Counted from the stretch's first letter, positions 44,753-53,374 are shown. The stretch: DNA of 64,000 nt from Bacillus altitudinis 41KF2b (GCF_000691145.1 NZ_ASJC01000007.1:1-64000); one strand, 5' to 3'. Numbers and translations are program-made. The notes: a model not told the origin generated them from the letters alone.

Positions 44753-46374
44753 GATGAGGGGCTTTCACTGGCGATTTGATACTGAATCGTTAAAAAAGGA
44801 ATACCGAATAACTTCATTTGATGAATTGCTGTGAGACTTTTTTCCGTCTCTGCTTTCATATGAAAGCTTTCTTCCATTGGCAGTTTCATGGTGATGAAAG
44901 ACGTATGCAAATACAATCCTTCATCGCCCGTACTGCCTTTTGGACTTTTACTTTTTAATAGAAAATCTTCCTTTTCATTCAAAGGTTTTAAAATTGCCGT
45001 AAGCTGTGAAAAAGGAAGCGGCAAAGCAATATTCATATAGACTGTCTCTTCATCATGGTGCTGAGCATAGAGCGCATAAAAGACTTGCTCGCCTTTCTCA
45101 TTGCGCCTGATCCACACACGTACATTCTTCCTATCTTCAAGAGGATGTTGAAATCTTGAAAGACTCCCCGGCATTTCATATGGCAATCGTGATGACCCTA
45201 AATAGAGTTGTCCTATTTGTCTAAAAACAGGTTGAAGCAAAAAGACAAACGGCCTTACCCACCAATGAAAACAGACGGCTGCTTTTAACGTAAACGACAT
45301 CGGGTCCTCATAAAATCTGCGAATAACAGGTGACACACTCTCTGCTGAAAATGCCTTTCCATTTAATTGGTCAAGAGAATCGACTAAACCAATCTTCTCA
45401 TCATGCTGCATGTCGTCATGTTGAAAAGACATGACCTGAAAACGACCGTGAACTCTCGATACCGGAAAATCCTTCTGTTTCAATCGATCAGCTGGTTTTT
45501 CAATCAACCATCCTATGAGACCTGGTAAAATAACCAAACTTGCATTGATACTGCCATGAAACCAAATCATTTGATCCATGCTGATGTAGGTAACATGTAA
45601 AAGCATTCCGGCAGAATAAAGGAATGATAGGACGATCGTTCCCATTAACATGATGCTAGAAAACACAACGAACCCTTTTGCGACAGTTGAACGAAAAGAA
45701 GTTGTCATACATAAAATTCCATACAAATAAAGTGCGATCACATAAAGAACGACGCTGAACGTATCAAACAGGCGAGAATAGCTGATTCCCACAGCAATCA
45801 TAACTGGCGACAGTAAAATAACCCAGCCACCCACTTTGTATAGCGTCGTTTCTTTTTTGCGCTGCCTCCCCAATAATCCATAAAAGATAGGGATAAAAAA
45901 AGCCGAATAATGAAAATGAATAGCGGTCAAAAGTACAATCATCGGTGAAAATGTCATCACTTGTATATCTGCTATGTACAGCCAGAACCAAAGCCCACCT
46001 AGAGCGATATACATACATGCGCCATCGATCATCAGCTCATGAAGCGGATGGGCCCCTCTTTTCAGCAAACGGGTGAAACCAAATAAAGCCAGAATCATTG
46101 TAAAGAAAAGCCATCCCAATGCAAGCCAAAGAGAATGATAGATGAATGCGCCTGTTGCACATAGAGCTGCTACTGGAAAGGCTTTCATTATGAAGCCGAT
46201 CAGCCCCTTCTGCTGCCGTTTCTTCTCTTCCTGATAAAAAAAGTGTAAGAAAGCGGGAAGAAAAAATAAAATCGCAATCAAAACAAAAAATTCTGGTATG
46301 GGAGCTGTCGTCAAACGTGTAACGAGAAAGCAGGACATCAACACGATGCTACACATCAAATGCCATTTATTCAT
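44749..46374 (-). CDS. yndJ: YndJ-like polytopic membrane protein
   Basis: 541 residues from the ATG at 46374, which has an AAGGGTG site and overlaps the end of yndH by eight bases. About ten membrane segments fill residues 5-320. The C-terminal 220 residues are soluble with a YndJ-like domain (SRLPYEMPGSLSRFQHPLED; YALYAQHHDEETVYMNIALP). Function unknown. It is the last gene of the yndG-yndH-yndJ operon, the same order as in B. subtilis, where YndJ has 546 residues. Confidence 0.82.
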   Translation of the reverse strand: MNKWHLMCSIVLMSCFLVTRLTTAPIPEFFVLIAILFFLPAFLHFFYQEEKKRQQKGLIGFIMKAFPVAALCATGAFIYHSLWLALGWLFFTMILALFGFTRLLKRGAHPLHELMIDGACMYIALGGLWFWLYIADIQVMTFSPMIVLLTAIHFHYSAFFIPIFYGLLGRQRKKETTLYKVGGWVILLSPVMIAVGISYSRLFDTFSVVLYVIALYLYGILCMTTSFRSTVAKGFVVFSSIMLMGTIVLSFLYSAGMLLHVTYISMDQMIWFHGSINASLVILPGLIGWLIEKPADRLKQKDFPVSRVHGRFQVMSFQHDDMQHDEKIGLVDSLDQLNGKAFSAESVSPVIRRFYEDPMSFTLKAAVCFHWWVRPFVFLLQPVFRQIGQLYLGSSRLPYEMPGSLSRFQHPLEDRKNVRVWIRRNEKGEQVFYALYAQHHDEETVYMNIALPLPFSQLTAILKPLNEKEDFLLKSKSPKGSTGDEGLYLHTSFITMKLPMEESFHMKAETEKSLTAIHQMKLFGIPFLTIQYQIASESPSS

Positions 46375-46972
46375 GAGGTGACACCCTTTCCGTAAACCGG
46401 CCCTTATAAGTAAAAAGAGTGCCAAAAAGGCGATTTTTCACTTGAACATCAATCGTATACTCACCTGCATGCTCATCGTACCCTTCTGTTACATCAGATT
46501 CACCGTAAAGCCAAGAAGGCAGTGGCCACTCCCGCCCAAACAGCAAAAACTTTTGCTTACCTGATTGAATGTGCAAGAATCCTTTTTCCGTGACTGTAAA
46601 ATGAAGCTCTGACACAAGAAGCCTAGGTTTTCCAAAGTAGTCTAGTACTTGATGGCTCTTCTGATCAATGATCATATCTGCATCAAAATGTCTTTCCTTG
46701 TCAGGAAAATAGAACGTTCGAAACCAGTGCATCCCTTCTTCTCCCTTACTTGTCGTAAAAGGCTTGTTCACAATTTGGAAGGGAATATTTCGCCCTCTTT
46801 CAGGAAAAAAACAGCGAAACAATGGACCGATTTTGAATAACAATCGGATGAGCTTTGTCCCGCCTCCTATTTCCTCCATGATGCCTTCGGCCGTAAACGC
46901 GCGGTTATAACGTTCTTTTAATGCTGGATGCAGCTTATCGTAGTCTTTTACTTGATGATGATGAACGACCAT
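46367..46972 (-). CDS. yndH: YndH-like DUF4166 protein
   Basis: 201 residues from the ATG at 46972 (MVVHHHQVKDYDKLHP) with AAGGGGAGG five bases upstream. It is a soluble protein with no signal peptide and fits the DUF4166 pattern (LHPALKERY..., then a beta-rich body including FRTFYFPDKERHFDADMI and WPLPSWLYGESDVTE). Function unknown. Its first 38 bases overlap the end of yndG in another frame, and its end overlaps yndJ by eight bases, so the three are translationally coupled. Confidence 0.78.
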   Translation of the reverse strand: MVVHHHQVKDYDKLHPALKERYNRAFTAEGIMEEIGGGTKLIRLLFKIGPLFRCFFPERGRNIPFQIVNKPFTTSKGEEGMHWFRTFYFPDKERHFDADMIIDQKSHQVLDYFGKPRLLVSELHFTVTEKGFLHIQSGKQKFLLFGREWPLPSWLYGESDVTEGYDEHAGEYTIDVQVKNRLFGTLFTYKGRFTERVSPHE

Positions 46973-47816
46973 GTCTACCTCCCCTTTTTCGTTTGATCGA
47001 AAACACATCTACACAATCTTTTAAATTGATCATTCCTGCAACGGATAAAATGAAAAATGCACTCAGCACCAGCGGCTCGTGCAGAGTCGTTTCTGGCGAT
47101 AAAATCCCTATACCAAGCATCAGTAGCAGAAAGATGCTTTGAAGGATGAATATATATTTCTTTGGCAGTTTAGGCATGAGCCATGATACACCTAATAGCG
47201 CATAAAACAATCGAAATCCGGTGCTATGATCAAAAGCAGAAGGTGAAAAAGGAATGATCGCTTGACATAACCAGACGATGGCAAACAACAAACAAATGCC
47301 ATAATGGGCAAGTGTTCTCTCTAGCAGCAAACGGGGATGCGTTCCCTTTTCAAGCCACGTCTTTAATGCGCCAAAGCTAAAGGCAGTCATAAACCCCATC
47401 ATTGGCCGAAAAAAGAACCGGTCTGCCCATTTCCACCCTTTTCCTTCCTTTGTTTCATAATCAAATTGCGTTTGAAACACAATGTGATCATTCGTTTTCA
47501 TGTATTTCCAATACCCTCCGCCTTCTTTGATGAAAGACAAAGGGTGTGATGATTTAAATTGAAGTGAGGATGCTCTTTCATGACGCTCATCCTTCACGCT
47601 CGTTCGATACGCTCCTGTCCCAGTTACACTAATGCCGAATCCAAGGTGTTTCTCATACAAAAAGGATTGGGGCTGTTCATCACTAGGTCCATTTAATGAA
47701 ATGGTCGAAAATCGCAAATCCCATTGTTCATGAAGCTTTGGATTTTGCGTATACTCCCATACTTTTTCAATAGGTGCTTGAATGGTTGTTTCCACATAAA
47801 CAGGCTTTCTTTTCAT
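46935..47816 (-). CDS. yndG: YndG-like SRPBCC/membrane fusion protein
   Basis: 293 residues. The N-terminal 150 residues are an SRPBCC (START-like) ligand-binding domain (VETTIQAPIEKVWEYTQNPK, HEQWDLRF, YWKYMKTNDHIVFQT). The C-terminal 120 residues hold four membrane segments of a DoxX-like type (about 170-190, 203-220, 225-245 and 250-270). The tail is basic and Ser-rich (RKRGGRHGRSSSSSKRLR), and this part lies in the 38-base overlap with yndH. Function unknown. It is the first gene of yndGHJ and is preceded by a promoter with a palindromic operator candidate. Confidence 0.78.
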   Translation of the reverse strand: MKRKPVYVETTIQAPIEKVWEYTQNPKLHEQWDLRFSTISLNGPSDEQPQSFLYEKHLGFGISVTGTGAYRTSVKDERHERASSLQFKSSHPLSFIKEGGGYWKYMKTNDHIVFQTQFDYETKEGKGWKWADRFFFRPMMGFMTAFSFGALKTWLEKGTHPRLLLERTLAHYGICLLFAIVWLCQAIIPFSPSAFDHSTGFRLFYALLGVSWLMPKLPKKYIFILQSIFLLLMLGIGILSPETTLHEPLVLSAFFILSVAGMINLKDCVDVFSIKRKRGGRHGRSSSSSKRLR

Positions 47817-47832
47817 CTGCCTCTACTCCTCT

Positions 47833-47882
47833 ATGTGAATTATTTCACATAATAAGCATACCATGTTTCACAAAACTGTCAA
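47833..47882 (-). promoter_or_regulatory. yndGHJ promoter with palindromic operator candidate
   Basis: Minus strand -35 TTGACA (47882-47877), 16-base spacer, -10 TATGCT (47860-47855). Just downstream, ATGTGAATTATTTCACAT (47833-47850) is a perfect 7-base inverted repeat with a 4-base centre, positioned to cover the transcription start. Confidence 0.6.
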
Positions 47883-47955
47883 ATCTTTATTGGTTTTTTG
47901 CCCAAAAAATGTTTTGATTTGTTTACATCTCCTTCATCAAATCGGTTCGATACAT

Positions 47956-47986
47956 AAAAAAGACCTGTCAATGAGACAGATCTTCT
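47956..47986 (-). terminator. Terminator of the metallo-hydrolase/TetR operon
   Basis: Minus strand GATCTGTC-TCATT-GACAGGTC followed by TTTTTT. The stem includes the last codons and stop of the TetR gene. Confidence 0.8.
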
Positions 47987-48540
47987 TGCTCTTTGATGCC
48001 TGCAATATAAAGACGGACCGCATAGCTCACACTATCTTCAAGCTGTTCTTTCCGTTGAAATCCTTTTTTGTTTGAAATATCTCCAAAGCCGTGCAGTAAG
48101 CTTCTGAGACCTCTGACGACATGCGTCATGTCCTCTTCTTTTACACCAAAACGAGACATGATGGATTGGACAAAATCAGCAAGATTCTCTGCAACCACAC
48201 TGACTTCTTTTTCATTCATATGTGAAAAAGCAGCCTCATAAAGACCGGGATGCTGACGAACAAATTGAACATATTGTCTTGCAAATGCTAAAACAGCGTC
48301 TTCTTTTTCCAGCCCCACTGTTACTTGTTTGCCGGCCTCACAAAGCATTGTCAGCCCCTTGACAGCAAGAGCTGCCTGTATTTCATGAAGACCAGATATA
48401 TGGTTGTAAAGAGATGGTGGTCTGATGTTAAGCCGTTTGGACAATGTAGCAATGGTCAAAGCGGAAAAGCCCTCCTCATCGACAAATTCGATGGCAGATT
48501 CAACAATTTTTTCTTGTGTGATACCCATTCTTGGAGACAT
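47968..48540 (-). CDS. TetR-family repressor
   Basis: 190 residues. The N-terminal TetR helix-turn-helix is ITQEKIVESAIEFVDEEGFS, ALTIATLSKRLNIRPPSLYN, HISGLHEI. The C-terminal part (about 85-180) is the WHG-type ligand-binding domain (TetR_C_33), with LRSLLHGFGDI. It starts three bases after the metallo-hydrolase stop and is co-transcribed with it. Two tandem 17-base palindromes in the operon promoter are its likely operators, so it should repress itself and the hydrolase until an unknown small molecule binds. Confidence 0.88.
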   Translation of the reverse strand: MSPRMGITQEKIVESAIEFVDEEGFSALTIATLSKRLNIRPPSLYNHISGLHEIQAALAVKGLTMLCEAGKQVTVGLEKEDAVLAFARQYVQFVRQHPGLYEAAFSHMNEKEVSVVAENLADFVQSIMSRFGVKEEDMTHVVRGLRSLLHGFGDISNKKGFQRKEQLEDSVSYAVRLYIAGIKEQEDLSH

Positions 48541-48543
48541 GGC

Positions 48544-49263
48544 TTACTGTCCTCCCTTTTGTAGCTGATGCTTCCTTTTTTCGATAGCGGCTCTGAGCTT
48601 TGCCTCAGGCTCTATGATGAGATCACCATGTCCTGCTGCGAGACAAGACAAGGGAAATGCCAGTAATTTTTCAGCGCTTTTTAGTGCTGTTTCTGCATCC
48701 CAAGTGGCAAAAGCCGGGAATGGGAAGGTGAAGCGAAACTCACCCGTTACAAATAAACCGCCTTTTGTCACAACTGCATCACCCGCAATGACAACCCCTG
48801 ACTTTTCATCGTATAAAGAGATGCTTCCTGGTGTATGTCCTGGTGTGGCAATGACTTTCAGGGACCCAATCTCGTCCCCTTCTTCAACAAGCACGTCTGG
48901 TTTTGTGAGAATGTCTTTTGAAAAACTGCCTTTGACTTTTTTCTCTGGTTCACCAGGAAGTAAAGAGAAATCGCCAGCAAACAGGCGAGCATCTCGTTTC
49001 GATAAATAAACAACTGCCTCTGGAAAAGCCTTTTTCACTTCATCTAGTGCGCCAATATGATCCATATGACTATGAGTCAGAATAATTTTGTTAATGGGTT
49101 TGTTTAATTGATGTGCAAATTCAATTATCGAGCTTGCTGCCATTTTCAAAGCTGCATCAATTAAGATGAGTTCATTCTCTTCCTCAAATACATAACAATT
49201 TACCGGAAAAATACGTGGCATGAGTGTAAGCTGGTGCAAACGGTCAAATGTTGTCAATCTCAT
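48544..49263 (-). CDS. MBL-fold metallo-hydrolase
   Basis: 239 residues of the metallo-beta-lactamase fold. Zinc ligands are visible in THSHMDHIGAL (HxHxDH, residues about 63-68), ATPGHTPGSISLY (third His), VIAGDAVV (bridging Asp) and AAGHGD (last His). Typical for glyoxalase II-like or lactonase-like hydrolases; the substrate cannot be told, and no signal peptide is present. First gene of a two-gene operon with the TetR regulator, which suggests the substrate or its relative is the inducer. Confidence 0.88.
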   Translation of the reverse strand: MRLTTFDRLHQLTLMPRIFPVNCYVFEEENELILIDAALKMAASSIIEFAHQLNKPINKIILTHSHMDHIGALDEVKKAFPEAVVYLSKRDARLFAGDFSLLPGEPEKKVKGSFSKDILTKPDVLVEEGDEIGSLKVIATPGHTPGSISLYDEKSGVVIAGDAVVTKGGLFVTGEFRFTFPFPAFATWDAETALKSAEKLLAFPLSCLAAGHGDLIIEPEAKLRAAIEKRKHQLQKGGQ

Positions 49264-49279
49264 CTTGTTTTCCCCCTAA

Positions 49280-49296
49280 AACTAATGTCGTTAGTT
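49280..49296. promoter_or_regulatory. TetR operator 1
   Basis: AACTAATGTCGTTAGTT, inside the longer palindrome TAAAACTAA-TGTCG-TTAGTTTTA (49277-49299). It lies just downstream of the -10 and covers the transcription start. Confidence 0.8.
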
Positions 49297-49298
49297 TT

Positions 49299-49327
49299 AT
49301 ATTAACTAATACCATTAGTTTTAGCAA
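49299..49327 (-). promoter_or_regulatory. Promoter of the metallo-hydrolase/TetR operon
   Basis: Minus strand -35 TTGCTA (49327-49322), 17-base spacer, -10 TAATAT (49304-49299). Confidence 0.8.
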
Positions 49328-49778
49328 CTATTTTTTCATCGACTGCTATATAAATATCAATTTGTGCTTCTTTTGGATCAATCGATCGTTCGTCGTACCA
49401 TTCAAAATCGCCAGTATATGTTCGCAAGTGACGCTGATCCCAGCTCCAAATCTGCTGCCATGTTTCAAACACAACCTCTTCAATCGGGCCCTTTCTCGTT
49501 TGAAATCTTGCGTAGGTGGAGCCTGGAATCTCTTTTGCATCTTGTGCTAGCTGCTGGTCAACCAATTGCCCCGCTGTGAACAAATAAGCGCCATTTTCAT
49601 CCTTTTCATAATCTGAATACAGCCCTATGACTGGCGCATGGCCCCCGTCGAGCTGCTGCGTGAAAAATTGCTGCCAAAGCGGTGCAATCTTCCGCTCGTT
49701 TGTTTGCTCCATTTCATTTGTTGTTCGAACAGATAATCCCTTGATCCATTGTTTCTGTAAAATCACGATATCGTACAT
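49302..49778 (-). CDS. yobU: YobU-like effector-binding (GyrI-like) protein
   Basis: 158 residues forming an AraC/GyrI-like effector-binding domain on its own (LSVRTTNEMEQTNERKIAPLW, PVIGLYSDYEKDENGAYLFT at the N-terminal half; YARFQTRKGPIEEVVFETWQ and DFEWYDERS in the second). Such free domains bind or degrade small hydrophobic compounds. It lies 54 bases downstream of yobV, the same pair and order as in B. subtilis. Its stop codon overlaps the -10 of the next operon, and no terminator lies between them. Confidence 0.82.
   Translation of the reverse strand: MYDIVILQKQWIKGLSVRTTNEMEQTNERKIAPLWQQFFTQQLDGGHAPVIGLYSDYEKDENGAYLFTAGQLVDQQLAQDAKEIPGSTYARFQTRKGPIEEVVFETWQQIWSWDQRHLRTYTGDFEWYDERSIDPKEAQIDIYIAVDEKIVAKTNGIS
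49304..49320. promoter_or_regulatory. TetR operator 2
   Basis: AACTAATACCATTAGTT, perfect 7-base arms with ACC/GGT centre, filling the spacer between -35 and -10. Its centre is 24 bases from operator 1. It also encodes the last residues of YobU. Confidence 0.8.
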
Positions 49779-49832
49779 ACATTCTCATCTCCTTTTTTTC
49801 CATCATATAAAAAGAAACCTGACAACATTGTG

Positions 49833-50756
49833 TCAAGTTCCTTTTGGTTTTTGAAATTGTTTCAACTTGAGATCAAATGCTTCCCGAACGGATAGCGGAG
49901 AGACAATCTCGACATCTGGCCCTAAATAAAAAAGAAAGCTATATAACCAATCATCCTGAGGCAAAGCGATTGTGGCAAGATACGTACCATCTGCACATAC
50001 GGTGAATTCATTTTCATCTATCCATTCCTTCACTTTACCAACAGAATCTTGAGTCAACCTGAGCGTTAGTGTACTGACGGAAGGTTCTTCATGCCAAGAA
50101 TCATTCCAAGGCTTGTCTTCATTTTTTATTCGTTTAGGAAGAAAAGATACTGAATGCGTGATAAGGTCTGACATTCTTTTGAGTTTAAACAGACGAAACG
50201 CTTTTTTCTCGCAGCAATACGCATACAAATACCAGTGTCTTCCTTTTAAGACAAGTGTATAAGGCTCTACTTTTCTAGGAAGTGTTTCGCCTTTTGCATT
50301 GCGATAGGTGAACTGGATATATTGATGCGCTGAGGCAGCGGTATGAATGAGCTGGAGCTTCTTTTCTAAGTAGCTGTCTTTCCCCCAAGAGCTTAAATCA
50401 ATAAAGACATGTTGCTGTTTCTCATTTTGAGGCGGGATCAGGGATTTCATTTTCTTTAGTACATGTTCACTTTCTTTAAAGGTGTATGCACTCGTAATGC
50501 TTTCAAGAGCTGTTAAAATCAGTTCAATATCATCATCGGTGAATAATTTTTTCTCTAGACGATAGTCGTCAACGAGTGAAATTCCACCCCCTGCGCCTTG
50601 TTTTGTGACAACTGGAATCCCCGCTTGATTAATCGTATCAATGTCACGGTATATGGTTCTTACGCTCACTTCATGTAGTTCAGCGAGGTCTTTCGCCTGT
50701 ACTTGCCGTTTGCTAATCAGTATCATCACAATGGACAAAATGCGATCGATTTTCAT
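49833..50756 (-). CDS. yobV: YobV-like HTH/WYL regulator
   Basis: 307 residues: N-terminal DeoR/YafY-type winged helix (ILSIVMILISKRQVQAKDLA, EVSVRTIYRDIDTINQAGIP) and a WYL domain (about 140-215; QYIQFTYRNAKGETLPRKVE, GRHWYLYAYCCEKKAFRLFK) with a WCX C-terminal extension. WYL domains bind ligands or nucleic acid ends; the ligand here is unknown. It probably controls itself and yobU. Start ATG; the upstream -10-like region was not resolved. Confidence 0.87.
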   Translation of the reverse strand: MKIDRILSIVMILISKRQVQAKDLAELHEVSVRTIYRDIDTINQAGIPVVTKQGAGGGISLVDDYRLEKKLFTDDDIELILTALESITSAYTFKESEHVLKKMKSLIPPQNEKQQHVFIDLSSWGKDSYLEKKLQLIHTAASAHQYIQFTYRNAKGETLPRKVEPYTLVLKGRHWYLYAYCCEKKAFRLFKLKRMSDLITHSVSFLPKRIKNEDKPWNDSWHEEPSVSTLTLRLTQDSVGKVKEWIDENEFTVCADGTYLATIALPQDDWLYSFLFYLGPDVEIVSPLSVREAFDLKLKQFQKPKGT

Positions 50757-50874
50757 GACTTTTCCTCTTTTTCATAAATATAGGTTTTGATTTGATAAAA
50801 AAAGAAAGAATGGTAATGATAAGTAACAGCCAGCATTCGTTTACATCCCTGCCTGTGCAGGAGGAGGTTGCATC

Positions 50875-51399
50875 ATGACACATCACGTATGGCAGTTGTT
50901 CATGATCGGGATCGTCATGCTCGTCTGGATCATCATTCGAATGAATCGAATGAGACGCTATCAGCTTGTGCGCCCGGTAAATCTTTTCATGAGAATGTAT
51001 GTATTTAGTCTCACTGCCCTTATTCTCTTATCAGAAGGATGGCAAAATCACAGTATTTTTATCTATGCCGTCATTGGCATGATCTTCGGGAGCAGTCTCG
51101 CCATCCACGCCTATCAGACGATTCAGATGAAATTAGAAAATGGCCGGCTGTATATGAAAACAAGTAAATGGATTGAAAGCTTTATTTTATGTTTGTTTTT
51201 ATCTAGGCTTGCATTTAAATCGGTCAATCTGACAACACATGCGATCACCAAAATGGATATCGTTGAATTGTATCAGCATATTGTCAGCGATGATGCGCTG
51301 ACAATACTCAGCTTTTTCCTTCTAGCGGCTTACTATATTGTGTTTTCTTATCAAATGATGAAAGCAAATAAACGATCAACCCAAGTACATCATGCATAA
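50875..51399 (+). CDS. Predicted membrane protein, CcdC/DUF1453-like
   Basis: 174 residues with four to five predicted membrane segments (about 6-22, 38-56, 63-80, 97-115 and 140-160). A short basic loop follows helix 1 (RMNRMRRYQLVRPVNLFMRM), and the LENGRLYMKTSKWIESFI segment resembles CcdC/DUF1453 proteins, but I cannot be sure of the family. Function unknown. Start ATG with GGAGGAGG seven bases upstream. It is a single gene, divergent from yobV and convergent with the ArsR gene across a strong terminator. Confidence 0.65.
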   Translation: MTHHVWQLFMIGIVMLVWIIIRMNRMRRYQLVRPVNLFMRMYVFSLTALILLSEGWQNHSIFIYAVIGMIFGSSLAIHAYQTIQMKLENGRLYMKTSKWIESFILCLFLSRLAFKSVNLTTHAITKMDIVELYQHIVSDDALTILSFFLLAAYYIVFSYQMMKANKRSTQVHHA

Positions 51400-51434
51400 A
51401 AAACCTTCCTATATAAAAGTAGGAAGGTTTTTTC
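51398..51434. terminator. Bidirectional terminator
   Basis: AAAAAACCTTCCTA / TAGGAAGGTTTTTT stem, serving the CcdC-like gene and the ArsR-type gene. Confidence 0.88.
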
Positions 51435-51764
51435 TCAATCATGCTGTGCATGGTGTATCATTTGTTCAAGCACTTCCATCACATGCTGATCTTCAGGACT
51501 GTAAAAAATCGAGGTCCCTGCTCGTCTAGATTTCACGAGACGAAGATTTTTTAAAAAGCGCAGCTGATGAGATACGGTTGATTGCATAAGGTTTAGTGTT
51601 TCTGCTATATCATTTACTGAATGTTCACCTTGAGACAGCAAATGCAGAATACGAATACGCGTCGGATCAGATAAGGCTTTAAATGTTTGGGAGACAAGAA
51701 ATAGACTTTCTTCGTCCAGCTCCATCCGTTCCTGTTCTTGATTTGTATTCAGTTCTTCCTTCAT
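51435..51764 (-). CDS. ArsR/SmtB-family metal-sensing repressor
   Basis: 109 residues: winged helix ([36 protein letters not shown] recognition helix) and a C-terminal alpha5 with [17 protein letters not shown]. This is the D-x-H-x10-H-x-x-H pattern of the zinc-sensing alpha5 site of SmtB/CzrA. No alpha3 CVC motif is present, so arsenic or cadmium sensing is less likely. It should derepress a zinc/cobalt efflux gene, but none is adjacent; the divergent neighbour is an amine importer. The operator could not be placed by eye. Confidence 0.88.
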   Translation of the reverse strand: MKEELNTNQEQERMELDEESLFLVSQTFKALSDPTRIRILHLLSQGEHSVNDIAETLNLMQSTVSHQLRFLKNLRLVKSRRAGTSIFYSPEDQHVMEVLEQMIHHAQHD

Positions 51765-51880
51765 TTCGCTTCACCTTTCTTGTCAGTCAACTCACGACTT
51801 ATTCTATGTATCATCATATACCAAAACGTGTAGCATGCAAAGCTTCCACACCTTTTGAAAAAAGATTTATTCAAATAGCA

Positions 51881-51909
51881 TTGACACGTGGTAGCATTCT
51901 TTTTAAAAT
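51881..51909 (+). promoter_or_regulatory. Promoter of the amine importer gene
   Basis: -35 TTGACA (51881-51886), 17-base spacer, -10 TAAAAT (51904-51909); 43 bases to the start codon. Confidence 0.75.
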
Positions 51910-51951
51910 GAGCATTATTTATACATTTTTTTAGAGGAGCTGATAGGCAAA

Positions 51952-53277
51952 TTGACTGAAGAGCCAAGACTAAAACGCAGCCTGACTGTTTTTCCGCTTG
52001 TTGTGATCGGGCTTGCTTATATGGACCCACTTGTCGTATTTGATTCATACGGCATTGTTGCTCAGCTGACGAAAGGACACGTTGCTGCAGCTTATATCTT
52101 TACTTTACTGGCATTACTATTGACAGCGCTTAGCTATGGGAATATGGTGAAGGCTTTTCCAAAAGCAGGATCTGCATATACATACGCGCAAAAAAGTATT
52201 CATCCTCACGTTGGCTTTCTTGTAGGCTGGACACTATTGCTAGACTATTTATTTTTGCCTATGGTGAATTTTGCAATCGGAAGTGCTTATTTAACCGCAG
52301 CCTTTCCTGATGTACCTCATTACATTTGGATCATCATACTTGCTATCGCCATAACGACTGTCAATGTAATCGGTATACGTCTTACAGCCAACATTACAGC
52401 GCTATTTGTGACCTTTCAGGTGATTGTCGCTGTTACATTTGTTGGGTTTATTATTTATGGGCTCACGCAGCATGCAGGCACAGGAGAGTTACTGTCAACC
52501 CGTCCGTTTTATTCAGCGAGCTTAGATCCCGCCCTTATTTTTTCCGGCGCAACGATTTTATGTTTTTCTTTTCTAGGATTTGATGCGATTTCGACCATGT
52601 CTGAGGAAACAATTAAGCCAAAAAGAACGATTCCTCTCGCCATATTTTTAACGGTCGCTATTGGAGGTGTGCTGTTTACCCTTACCTCTTATTTTTTACA
52701 GCAGGTGTTTCCAAATTTTCAACAGTTCAAGCATCCAGATGCGGCATCACTTGAAATTGCGGAATTTGTGGGCGGAGCGTTTCTCCACTCATTCTTTTTA
52801 GCCGGCACCATGGTCGCTGTCATCTCTTCCTCCCTATCATCACATGCAAGTGCCGCAAGACTCTTGTATGCGATGGGAAGAGATCAATCATTACCAAAGC
52901 GTTTCTTCGGTTATATTCACCCAACATTGAAAACGCCTGTATTTAATATTTTATTAATTGGTGTTTTTTCGTTAACCGCAGTTGTTGGTGAGCTTGAGGT
53001 CATTTACTCGTTTATCAGCTTCGGGGCATTAATTGGATTTACGTTTGTTAACTTGTCTGTTTTCGCCTACTATTTCATCAAACAAAAACAAAGAGGTGTA
53101 TTAAACACACTGAGGTATGCCATCATCCCGCTTTGCGGAACGGCTTTTTGTATTTGGCTCTTAACAAGCATCAGTACAAATGCATTAATCATCGGCATGG
53201 TGTGGCTCATGATCGGTTTTGTTTATTTCTGCTATAGACTGAAATCAAGAACAGAATTTACGTTTGGCTATGATTGA
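51952..53277 (+). CDS. APC-family permease, PuuP-like putrescine importer
   Basis: 441 residues with 12 membrane segments, APC superfamily. The sequence runs parallel to E. coli PuuP along its length: VVIGLAYMDPLVVFDSYGIV, FPKAGSAYTYAQKSIHPHVG, GWTLLLDYLFLPMVN, GATILCFSFLGFDAISTMSE and SSHASAARLLYAMGRD. It most likely imports putrescine or a similar amine with protons. Start TTG at 51952; the nearest ribosome site is GAGGAGC twelve bases upstream, so expression may be weak. Divergent from the ArsR-type regulator. The substrate is inference from PuuP. Confidence 0.82.
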   Translation: MTEEPRLKRSLTVFPLVVIGLAYMDPLVVFDSYGIVAQLTKGHVAAAYIFTLLALLLTALSYGNMVKAFPKAGSAYTYAQKSIHPHVGFLVGWTLLLDYLFLPMVNFAIGSAYLTAAFPDVPHYIWIIILAIAITTVNVIGIRLTANITALFVTFQVIVAVTFVGFIIYGLTQHAGTGELLSTRPFYSASLDPALIFSGATILCFSFLGFDAISTMSEETIKPKRTIPLAIFLTVAIGGVLFTLTSYFLQQVFPNFQQFKHPDAASLEIAEFVGGAFLHSFFLAGTMVAVISSSLSSHASAARLLYAMGRDQSLPKRFFGYIHPTLKTPVFNILLIGVFSLTAVVGELEVIYSFISFGALIGFTFVNLSVFAYYFIKQKQRGVLNTLRYAIIPLCGTAFCIWLLTSISTNALIIGMVWLMIGFVYFCYRLKSRTEFTFGYD

Positions 53278-53374
53278 ATATAAGGTTTTCACTTGGTATC
53301 CTGTGCAGGATATGGCATAATATAAAGGCTGTACTTCCCTTTTAAAAGCGGGGCAAAACAGGGGTGAACTGACC

